Source: Campanula takesimana (Eukaryota; Streptophyta; Magnoliopsida; Asterales; Campanulaceae). Taken from it: a DNA stretch of 64,000 nt. Shown here piece after piece: positions 20,688 to 29,723 of this stretch. The position numbers were made by a program, and so were the translations under genes. Position 1 is the first letter of the stretch. The number at the start of each line of letters is the position of its first letter. Under the pieces are notes generated by a model. That model saw only the letters and a list, made by a program, of their open reading frames with translations, made no database searches and was not told the DNA's origin. The stretch is from the NCBI GenBank assembly GCA_026119855.1, contig JAOWBW010000364.1, positions 372,001-436,000 on the forward strand, written 5' to 3'.

Positions 20688-21698
20688 TGTTTGCGCGCGA
20701 GGTTTTTTGTCCTTTTTTGAGACACGTTTTCGTCCTTCAATTTACCTTTTTGTTGATTTGAGAGTCGCCACCAAGTTATTGTCGGAATATGGACCAAGAC
20801 GTCTGGATTCGGGGGTTAAGTTATGAATTGGGAAGGTCAAGGAGCACCCAATTCACCCAATCTAGGATTGGTCTTGCTAAGAAATCATCATCATCGTTTC
20901 AAAATTATGCGTTCACGTATCAATAGAAAAGAAACAAACAAATAAATAATTGCTTATTTATTTGGGATGTCGGATCATGTGCTTCGAGACCATCTCCATG
21001 GATTGGAGAGGTTCTAGGCTGATCCTTTAATGAAATCACACTACTCAAAGCAAAGAAGGAGATGAGAAGATAGAAGCAAAGAAGGAGATGAGAAGATAGA
21101 AGGCAAAGATTTTACATAAGCGTTTTCTTCAAGAATCCTATGGATGGCCTTGACTAAAGGCCTTGATCTTCCAAATTTCGTGGGTATCAGAGAGGGGCTG
21201 ATTATAAGAGCTTCTTTGATCAGATTTAGGGTCTAGAGTTGACCGTTAATTCACCATTAGTCATTCAAGCCAAGAACAACTATATTTATAGGGGTTTTGG
21301 ACCTAGGGTTTTGGCCAAGAAGGTAAGTTGAGGTGGGAATCCAAGACTTTATTCCCACAGAGGTATATTTGGACTCTAGAATCGGCCATAGGATTTTCCC
21401 CGGATTGCACGAGTGTTTGCTAAGAAAAGGGGTTAAGATCAACAAGGAAACTGACCAAAACCCGACTGTCAAGGGGGAATACCTCATACGAGACATAAAT
21501 GTCTCGTACGAGACATCCATGTGCTGGAATCACATTTTTGCCCTCTGCAGCAGTTTTAATGTTCATTTTCGCCCCTGACTAACAGAGTCAGTCAGAAACT
21601 TAATGAAACATGTCCAACTTAATGACTTTTGACCCAAATCAAAGTGAGACACAGAAGTAGTGTGATTATTAATGAACGTCCAAAATGGGGTGTCTACA
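20688..21698 (-). repeat. Tat-3 5' LTR
   Basis: 1011 bp, starting TGTAGACACCCC and ending GCGCAAACA on the minus strand. It holds palindromes at 21482-21516, a TATA-like CCTATAAATATA at 21281-21292 and a PBS-like TGGCGACTCT copy at 20761-20770. A short duplication (agcaaagaaggagatgagaagatag) occurs near 21050-21100. Confidence 0.8.
21482..21516 (-). promoter_or_regulatory. TGTCTC-type palindrome pair in Tat-3 U3
   Basis: cctcatacgagac (degraded) and atgtctcgtacgagacat (perfect 18-bp palindrome), about 190-230 bp upstream of the TATA-like box at 21281-21292 in the sense direction. Confidence 0.65.
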
Positions 21699-21943
21699 AC
21701 AAGTAAGACCAACGTTGTTGGGCGAAGTGGGTGTTTAAGTACTTCCCATTTCGTAACCTAACCCCCGAACCTCAATATAGAATCTCTGGTTTTCTTAACA
21801 AAACTTAGGCTAATTATTAGGTTTTTCTTATGTTCCTCTAAAACAGAGGTGGCGACTCTAAACTCCAAAATCAAATAGAATCCTAGGATAATCCGCCCGC
21901 TCTAGCCTAAAGCGCGTGAGTTGTCCGCCCTAGGGTATCTATA
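21699..21943 (+). repeat. Tat-4 5' LTR remnant
   Basis: The last 245 bp or so of an LTR of the Tat-2 family (compare the reverse complement of 8564-8800). It ends ...GGTATCTATA, a mutated CTACA. A PBS-like TGGCGACTCT copy is at 21850-21859. Confidence 0.75.
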
Positions 21944-21944
21944 G

Positions 21945-21962
21945 TGGTGACTCTGCTGGGGA
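21945..21962 (+). other. Primer binding site of Tat-4 (tRNA-Arg-like)
   Basis: TGGTGACTCTGCTGGGGA, one base after the LTR end; two bases differ from the Tat-2 site. Confidence 0.7.
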
Positions 21963-22032
21963 AGATTTGAGGGTTAAACTTTCGTTTTGTTCATAATCTA
22001 CATCTTTCTGGGAATTCTAGTTTCTGATGGTG

Positions 22033-22239
22033 GGAAGCGTGCGCCTCCAGCTTTCTTGGCCTAAGGCGCGCGCGTCTCATATCAGTGACCAGAATCGCCC
22101 GCCTCCTATGTGTTCTTCCTATTCTTTAATCCCCTGAGTCCAGGTGTCTGACAGGTTTACCCAGAAGCGGACGCCTCTCAGTTACTATGCGCAACGCGCG
22201 CGCTTCCCATGTCACAGGCCAGAGGCGCACGCTTCTGGG
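22033..22239 (+). promoter_or_regulatory. GC-palindrome clusters in the Tat-4 leader (3+3)
   Basis: gaagcgtgcgcctcc, aaggcgcgcgcgtctc and gaatcgcccgcctcc, then a gap of about 80 bp, then gaagcggacgcctctc, caacgcgcgcgcttccc and gaggcgcacgcttctgg. The arrangement matches the Tat-2 leader although single bases differ throughout. Confidence 0.5.
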
Positions 22240-22427
22240 CAGTTTTCCTGAACATGAACAGGTTCCCAAAACTTGACAGAATGATGGGGTGTGGGCACAG
22301 TTGCCTGCATCAGGACTGATTTGGACCCCTTAATTGTTTTTTTATGTCTCTTTTTATCGGTGACACGGGTGATTCGAAAGTTGTAATTATGTGCTTATTT
22401 GTTCTTCTTTTCTTTCTTTCTTTTTTA

Positions 22428-22465
<38 letters not shown>

Positions 22466-22896
22466 GTTGGACCTCACACTACGTGCACTAAACTCCTATG
22501 AATTGCTCACTATCGAGTCGCACAAGTTCATAACCCCAAACCCGTCGAGGCCCGTCCTAGAGAGTTTCAAGCTCCACCCGACCTTGACTCTCTCGAAGCG
22601 GTAAACCTCAGCCCGTGACGTAGTTCACGAATACATACCGAGGGTGACCTTTAAACCTCTCTTAGCCTAGCACAAGCCAACACATTCTAGTTAGGGTCTA
22701 ACACTCCGTGACTAAGTCGATTTTTATGTTCCGAGATTTTCCTAAACTAATGTCTTCAAATCATACATGCTGTTTCCAAGAGAAACAAGTGGTTACTATA
22801 GACAAATTAAAATCCGTCCCCGCATGTATGCTTTGCTACATTAATTTAGTTTAATCCCGTCATGTGTAAGATTCACAAAGGTGGTGGAATCCGATG

Positions 22897-22928
22897 AGTA
22901 TATGGGACCGCGAGAAGGTCTATATACT
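22897..22928 (+). promoter_or_regulatory. Leader stem-loop upstream of Tat-4 gag
   Basis: Arms agtatatgggacc and ggtctatatact around cgcgagaa. Homologous to 7496-7527, about 260 bp before the conserved MAG start. Confidence 0.6.
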
Positions 22929-23008
22929 AGTGTGACGATTTCACTATTTTCTTAGAAACCCCAAAAAGGACCCCGTCCTTCCGACTTAAAAAAAAATCAT
23001 TTTTCTTT

Positions 23009-25020
23009 ATGTGGTTCGAGTCGTGTGCCGATTGTGTGTTCAAGCCTCTTCATGGACCGAAAGTATTACTCAAGACTGACAAGGGCCTCTTCTTCAATTT
23101 AGGTCTGATTGATACTTACCGCATCTACCGAGACTCAGCAAACCGGCTAGTTCGTGAATTGATCACTCCGACAACTCCAACAGCATCAATGGCTGGTCCT
23201 TCTGCAAACGACTCCAATAACACCATGTCCCTCGAGCAAATCTCTGCTCTAGTCCAAACTCTTCAAGAGCAAGTCTCCACTCTCAACAAGGAGGCTCAGA
23301 ACAAAGACGACTTTTGGCAAGCTCACCTAGAAAATCAAAGGGGGGCTCACAAAGCCGAGATGGACCAAATGAAAGCCAAACTCCTCAAGCTTTCCAAAGG
23401 CAAAGACAAGGATGAATCTAAGGAATCCGAGTGGACCAAGGGTTTGTTTCAAAGCCCATATGTTAGTACCCGCAGTAAGAAAATGGGGGAACCTAGAACC
23501 GAGAGCAATGATCACAAGATGGTCGACTCAATCATGGCATATATCGACCAACGCTTCAATGGGCTCAACTTGGGAAAAGGCTCCGACTCAAGCCTTTATC
23601 AGTCATCAATTCTCATGAGCACAATGGCCGCTCTCCCTGACAAGTTCAAAATGCCTGACATTAGCAAGTTCAAGGGCAACTCTTTCCCTATGGCCCACAT
23701 TGAAACTTACATATGGGCTATGGTTCCAAAGAATGACTCTCCAAAGGTGATGGCACAATGTTACCCTCTTACTCTCGAAGGGGCCGCAAAAGATTGGTAT
23801 GCAACTCTCCCACTCACCATCCGTCTTGATTGGGATGCCTACATGCTTGCCTTCAAGAGTTAATATCAAGGCAACACCTCTCACCGCCCAAAAAGAAAAA
23901 GCTCGAGAGTACCACCCAAAGGGACAATGAGTCCTTTATTAACTTCATAAGGAGGTGGAATGATAAGCTTACCGAGATAGTGGAGAGGCCTAACACAAAA
24001 GAGCAAATGGACATCTTCCTCAAGTATCTAAAGATTGATCTTCGCACCCACCTAAGTGGGGCTTGCTACTCGGACTTTTCTCAAATGTATGAGGCGAGGG
24101 TCCAAATTGATGATTTGCTCAAGGAGATCAAGAAAACCACTCCTAGCTTCCGCTACAAAGCTGCCTCAAACTCAACAAAAGAGGCCTCTGTCAATGTTGT
24201 CACTACCGATAAGGGGAACTACAAGAAAGTCCCACCTCCCCAAGGGAAGAAATTCCAAAGTAACCGTGTCTACACTCCTCTCCAAGGCATGACTCTAGGC
24301 GAAGCTTTTGAGTCCCTCAAGGCCAAAGGGCAAATTACCCCTCTACAAGGGTACAAGCCCAAGATGATTACCTCCAACCATGCTCATCGCAAGTGGTGTG
24401 ACTATCATCAACATAGTGACCATGTTACCGAAGAATGCTTTAGCCTCGGCAACATTGTTCAAGACCTCATCGACAAAAAGGAGTTCATAGTTCCTAGTGA
24501 GGGTGAGGTTCATGTAATAGAGCTAGGCGAGAGTGAGGAGATCACTCATTCAATTCCTATTGTGATTGAGGGCTCCAATGATATGAATGAAATTGATAAT
24601 TCTTGTTACGTTATGACTTATGATGAGACAATGAGTGAAGTCTTAGATAATAGGAAAAAGAAGCAAAACAGGAGCGTCAACATGCTTACTCGTTCTGGCA
24701 GGGTCATAGCAAGCAATCCCAACACTTATGCAGCAAGCACCTCTTCTCCAAGGTCACAAACTCATGACGCACCCAAAGATCATTTATTAGTTCAACTCAA
24801 GAAGACTCAAGCAAACATATACATTTGGGACCTCATCTCATCTTCAAAGAAGCACCGAGACCTCATCATCAGCAACCTCGACGACACATCAGTCTCTCCT
24901 GACACAACTCCTGAAGACCTTACTGCTATGATAGGCCACTTACATTTTGGATGGTTACTTTATCTGCCAAGGGGAAGATGTCCCATACATGATCTTTCCC
25001 GAACCATGGGTCAATATTAA
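23009..25020 (+). pseudogene. gag: Tat-4 gag (broken)
   Basis: Encodes the same Gag as Tat-2. The frame opens at 23009, with the conserved MAG start at 23189. A coiled coil (MSLEQISALVQTLQEQVSTL) and the capsid-type domain (LPDKFKMPDISKFKG; LEGAAKDWYATLPL) follow. The frame stops at TAA 23861-23863 where Tat-2 has CAA. A one-base deletion near 23891-23900 then moves the rest to another frame (23830-25020), which carries the end of the capsid region and the knuckle CDYHQHSDHVTEEC near 24400. In that knuckle Gly-His of Tat-2 is Asp-His. Near 24950 a deletion of most of the protease joins gag to the region before reverse transcriptase. Not functional. Confidence 0.8.
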
Positions 25021-26503
25021 GGGCATCAGAAAGCCCAGTCTCGAAGTCTTTGTCTATTGTGAAATTCAGAAGCGTGAAGATGAACCTACTCCGATGTCGT
25101 CCCGAGAATGGTGGGGGAAGAAAGTGACTATCGAGACCGATACAGAGATCACTGTGGGGAAAGAATTGAATGATCTAGCCTCCATGTTTGAGGAACTTTC
25201 CATAATGGACGAATGCCAAGTCAACGCCATCTCCAACGATACCGACAAGGTAAGAGAGCTTATAAGTGAGATCAAGCCGAGCTCTGAGCCAATCAACAAC
25301 TGGTATTCAACAAAGGGGCCCATGGTATCCGAAGAATTCTTGATCGAGAGAATGGGTTGCATTCCACCCAAGGAAACAAAGGAAGACTTATTGACATTCA
25401 CTTTCGAGTCCGAGAGTGTTTTCAATACCCTCACCCAAGAGGATATAGAGGAAATATCCGAGCGTTTATTCCCTTTCTTTGCTAATGAAAAAATTGATCT
25501 TTCCGAGTACCCCGAGATTGCAAACATCATAAATGATGAATTGACTAATAATGAATTTTATTAACTAGTTAATAACGATACAAACTATGATGAAATAGAC
25601 CACGAAAATGAAACATACTTAAATGAATTAGCTCGACAGGTCTGTAGTCGTGGTGAAAATGGTTCAGGGGCTGATGAAGAATTGCATGTCGTTAATCTGG
25701 GTACCGACGAAGAGCCAAAGGAAACCAAGATAGAAAGGTTCTTCAAAGGGGAAGAGAAAGATAGATTGATTGCACTGCTCACAGATTTTGTGGATGTTTT
25801 CGCATGGTCATACAAAGACCTGCCATATTTAGACAGAAAGGTCGCCAAGCACAGAATACCGAATAGAGAAGATGCCAAGCCAGTTAAACAGAAACTCAGA
25901 AAGATCAAGCCCGAATGGTCTCTGCAAGTCAAAGAAGAGATAGAGAAACTTCTTAGTGTAGGCTTCATCAAAGTCATTGAGTATCCGACTTGGCTAGCAA
26001 ATGTTGTGACAGTCAAAAAGGCTAACGGCAAGGTCCATGTTTGTGTGGATTTCTGGGATTTGAAAAAGGATTCCCCAAAGGAGGACTTCCCTTTACCCAA
26101 CATCGATATGCTAGTTGATTCAACGGCCACCTACGAAGTCTGCTTATTTGTAGATGGTTTTGCCGAGTATAATCAGATTCTTACGGCCAAAGAAGATCAA
26201 CACAAGACTGCTTTCACCACACTGTGGGGAACTTTCTGCTATACAGTCATGCCGTTTGGATTGAGGAACGCAGGGGATACTTACTAGAGGGTTGTGATGG
26301 ATTTGTTCCATGACATGATCCATAAAGAGATTGAGGTCTATGTGGATGATTTGATCATTCACTCAAAAGGGACCGACAGTCAACACCTGATCAATCCCCG
26401 CAAGTTCTTTGAAAGGCTTCGTCAATACAGAATGAGGCTCAATCCCGTGAAGTGCACTTTTGGGGTTATACGAGGCAAAGTTCTTGGCTATATGCTTCAC
26501 TGA
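24947..26503 (+). pseudogene. pol: Tat-4 pol remnant: reverse transcriptase (broken, truncated)
   Basis: Collinear with Tat-2 pol from DGYFICQGEDVPYMIF onward, with the protease deleted. Segments shared with Tat-2 include REWWGKKVTIE, NNWYSTKGPMVSEEFL and the reverse transcriptase blocks QKLRKIKPEWSLQVK, FPLPNIDMLVDSTATYE and VYVDDLIIHSKG (catalytic YVDD near 26340). In-frame stops occur at 25562-25564 and 26285-26287, both in places where Tat-2 has a sense codon. The frame ends at the junction with Tat-5 around 26503, so thumb, RNase H and integrase are missing. Confidence 0.8.
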
Positions 26504-27516
26504 TCCAATGTCTGGTGTTGTCACTTGTTCCCATTTTCTATCTGGCACGTCATAACAGGGCCATGCAAAGATGTCTTCATACTCTCTGAGCAGCTTGATC
26601 AATGTTTCTCGCTCTTCACCTTGAAATAAGCTCCCAATATGTGTCCACTTCAGCTTGTCTTGTCTTCCCAGATTCACACATGTTAACACCTCATCAGCAG
26701 CTTGGGCTCGGTTTTCCCTTTGATTGATAACCTGCTCTGAGATTTTTTGGATGTATTTGTCATTTAATTCGTCTTTGTCTGCATCTTTTAATGAATCGTT
26801 ATTAACTATTTGTATATCATTAGATTGATTAGTTAATTTATCATTTATAAGAGCGGCTATAGCGGGATACTCGAAAAGGTCGAGATTTTCTTTTAATGCA
26901 TGGGGAAAGACAGTGTTTGCGATTACATCGTAGTCTTTTGACTTGAGGTCATTAGACTTAGACGGAGACACGAACTCATAAGTGAGAAAAGGGGACCTAA
27001 CTGACCTAGGCCTAGGGGGAATTGGCTCTCTAGGGGGGTGAGCTGACCATCCCCTGATTCTTGATAGTAGTAGTCACAGGCCCATATTCAATAACAACCA
27101 CGATGTCAGCTTCTAGGCTCAAGTGCTGGAACAAATCTTGGCCATCCCATGGTTCTATTTCCTTGGTTTCACCAACTAGAGGTTCATCGAGAGACACAAA
27201 CTCTGTATCCTAAGTCAGGTCTTTGTTCACCTTGATGCAGTATTCGTTCTGTATGGTAGTGACTCTGCCAGTAGCCTTTCGAGGTTCCATGTACTTTAAC
27301 TCTAGGTTGGCTCGGTTGAACTCGACATCTTTGATGATTTCAAAACCATTTTGTAGCTTTCCGCTGTGATCGAACCATGGCTCTGCGAACTCGAAGTTTG
27401 AGTACTCTTCGCCTTCTTTCACATAGTAACTATTGAGGGAAAGGTGGTAAGGCTTCATGTCTGACCTCTTGTAAGGGAGTTGCTTCTTCTTGAGTAACTC
27501 TATCTGCTTCTGCTCT
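26504..27516 (-). pseudogene. Tat-5 pol fragment, downstream part
   Basis: Minus-strand frame 26971 to about 26504 (MSPSKSNDLKSKDYDVIAN...) matches the acidic linker before reverse transcriptase in Tat-2: FPHALKENLDLFEYPAIAAL against FPFFANEKFDISEYPEIANI, then CVNLGRQDKLKWTHIGSLFQ. Upstream, 27458-27210 encodes MKPYHLSLNSYYVKEGEEYS, corresponding to the PYRNTLNGYFVRQGEYVPYM region of Tat-2. Stops separate the two. The fragment is more diverged from Tat-2 than Tat-4 is, so it represents another subfamily. It continues at 36319-36412 and 44999-45537 across two later insertions. Confidence 0.7.
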
Positions 27517-29602
27517 TGTCACGACCCGAAATATAGGCTCTATTTTATTAGTAATTAAATGATTTTTATTTAATTATTTGCTTATTTATTTATTTAAGTT
27601 ATTATTTATTTAAATAATTATGTGTGCAATTTATGTGTTATAATTATTTATGCCTAGCTTTGTATTCGAGTTATTTGGGCTAGTGTGGAAGTGTTGGGTC
27701 TTAATTGTTAGTAGGGAGTGTAGTGCTTGTGGGTAGTGTAGTGGAGGGGGCCTAAGTGCAAGTTTTTTGAATAATTCCCTTATTTCCCCCTACTCCCCTC
27801 ACCATTCTCCCTGGAAATCTCTCTCTCTCTCTCTCCAAGCTTTTGGGTAAGTTTCTTCTCCTCACTTCTCTCTTCTTTTTCTCCATCTTCCTCTCATTAT
27901 TATTCATTCCTTAAAACGTAAACCTTGCTTAGATCGTCGATAGGATCGCGTAGAGCCAAAAAGAATCGAATTCCGTCGACTTTCATTATTTTCAAGTAAG
28001 TTACTTTTCCCCCATTTTGATGCTAAAATGTTCATATCATGTTTATATGATGATTAATGTGCCATATTTGAAGTTTGGTTGTATTTTGAATTTGTTTGGA
28101 ATTTTATTTGAGTTTTGGGTAAAAATGGTGAAAACTTGAATGTTGGTTTTGATTCTTGGTTTTGGGTCTATTATGGATTGTTTAGACTCCCATTCTAGTT
28201 ATAAATGATGTTTGGATACCTTAGAAACCATCTTGGGAGTGTTGATTTTGGGTATTGTGAATTTGGTATGAAAATGGCAAGGAAATGTGAAGAACCCAGC
28301 TCTGGTTTTTCCCCAGTCCGTAGACCAGGCGCCCGCCTGTGTTGACCCAGGCGCCCGCCTACATGACCTTTTTAGTGGCCAGACCTTCTGGTCAATCAAG
28401 CGCCCGCCTGCCCCCTTTCCAGGCGCCCGCCCGCCCCTGTTCCAGGATTTTGACCTTTTGCTTGGTTTAAGACTTAAGGCTTAATTAGTTTAGGGTTGTT
28501 GCTTCTAATTAACTTAAGATAACACCGTGGAACACTTTATAGTGTGGATTTGATTCTTTTGTGAATAAATGTGATGTGAAATTTATTTAAGTACCATTTT
28601 GGTAATGTAGTTCACCTTTGTTGTGCGATTTGGATTGGTTTACCTTTGTGGTAATTTAATTGGATTGGTTCCCTACTTTGGAACCTTAAGTTGTTCATTC
28701 ATGCTAAATTATTATTACTTAGCATTTATTTGAAAGTCCAGCTGGTATTTTGTGTGTGTTTGGGCGATGGGAAAGATTATAATGGCAAAGCCAAGTCCAT
28801 TATAATGTTGACCATTGTTTTGCCCCCTTCTTTACTCCTTCTCCAGATTGGCCTTGGAAAGGATAAGTCAGCGTTCCTTTGTGAATGTATCTGGCTAGCG
28901 GGTATGACTTTGTGTCATGATCCTTGTCCTTTGTGACACTGTTATGGTTATTGGTTCCGGTACCGGGGTTTTCTCTTCGGCTTTCATGCTATTATGAAGA
29001 TGATGATTTGTTGATTATTGAAACTGCACAGCAATCCTTTATTTGGATGTTCCGGTTTGGAAAACCTTGGCTATATCCTTTGTTATGTGTTTATTTCCGC
29101 TGCTATCTGTTATATGATAATTGCTATGTGCTATGTGATAATAATTATCATTTATTGCTTATTGCATCATAGCATGTCATGTAGTTGCATTAGTAACTTA
29201 TTGAGATTTATCTCACCCCCTTTCTTTTATCTTTGTTTTTCCTTAACCCCCCCCCCAGGTGCTAAGGATTAGTCTCGCTGATCACGAGAACGAGGACGTC
29301 GAGGGTGGATACATTCTTTTGGGGAGAGTTGTATAGGTGGGTTTACATTATATAAATGTGTAACCTTTTGGGGTATTTGTACCAAATATTGACGTCATTA
29401 GGATTAGTATATTTTGTAACTTTGGTGTATGAACTTGTGGAGTTTGTACTAGTTTTACCTTGTTGTTCAAAATGTTTTGTAAACTTGGATCATCACCTTT
29501 TGGTATTAAATGGAATTTTTAACCTTGGTATTTCATAGTTTTGGTTCTAGAGTCGACGTCCAGCTCGCGGTCCCGGGGCCCGCGGGGTCCGGGGTCGCGA
29601 CA
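27517..29602 (+). repeat. Tekay-2 5' LTR
   Basis: 2086 bp, TGTCACGACCC ... GGTCGCGACA. It has a CT-rich tract near 27811-27833 and a GC-palindrome array at 28326-28433. Confidence 0.95.
28326..28433 (+). promoter_or_regulatory. GC-palindrome array in the Tekay-2 5' LTR (2+2)
   Basis: caggcgcccgcctg (28326-28339, perfect CAGGCG-CC-CGCCTG), caggcgcccgccta (28348-28361), then a spacer with GACCTTCTGGTC (28382-28393), then caagcgcccgcctg (28397-28410) and caggcgcccgcccg (28420-28433). The 3' LTR copy is 35039-35146. The same four-palindrome layout and spacer palindrome occur in Copia-1. Confidence 0.75.
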
Positions 29603-29604
29603 GT

Positions 29605-29616
29605 TGGTATCAGAGC
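29605..29616 (+). other. Primer binding site of Tekay-2 (initiator-Met tRNA)
   Basis: TGGTATCAGAGC, two bases after the LTR end. Confidence 0.9.
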
Positions 29617-29723
29617 TATGGCATTAGCTCTATGTATAAGTCTAGGTGGATTAGTATGACCTAGGTGGGTAGTAGTGTGCGGAGTGATTAACGGTTGATG
29701 TTTTATGTAGGTACTTGTTGACA

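Larger units (their letters stand above)
18380..21698 (-). mobile_element. Tat-3: short Tat-type element with a mini-Gag
   Basis: Minus-strand order: 5' LTR 21698-20688, primer site 20686-20669, leader with hairpins and TGTCTCGTACGAGACA palindromes, and a 239-codon mini-Gag (19204-18485). About 105 bp of non-coding sequence (18380-18484) follows before the Tat-2 LTR interrupts it. The LTR start abuts Tat-4 LTR sequence at 21699, so Tat-3 is inserted in Tat-4; acaag (21699-21703) is the likely target duplication. The 3' part is outside the window. Confidence 0.7.
21963..23008 (+). other. Tat-4 5' leader (no gene)
   Basis: Homologous to the Tat-2 leader. It contains GC-palindrome clusters (22033-22239), an AAT microsatellite (about 22428-22459) and the stem-loop at 22897-22928. 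A small frame over 22344-22604 crosses the microsatellite and is not credible. Confidence 0.6.
21699..26503 (+). mobile_element. Tat-4: Tat/Ogre gag-pol element, both ends missing
   Basis: Plus-strand counterpart of Tat-2. It holds an LTR remnant 21699-21943, primer site 21945-21962, leader, gag from 23189 (or 23009) and pol up to reverse transcriptase. The upstream part of the LTR is displaced by Tat-3. At about 26503 the frame stops and is joined to minus-strand Tat-5, so the 3' half was lost by rearrangement. Confidence 0.8.

Noticed and set aside
27780..27870. Possible 5' splice site (gtaagt) after a CT-rich tract in the Tekay-2 LTR
   Set aside because: The sequence fits a donor site but no matching acceptor or spliced product can be inferred, so no intron is claimed.
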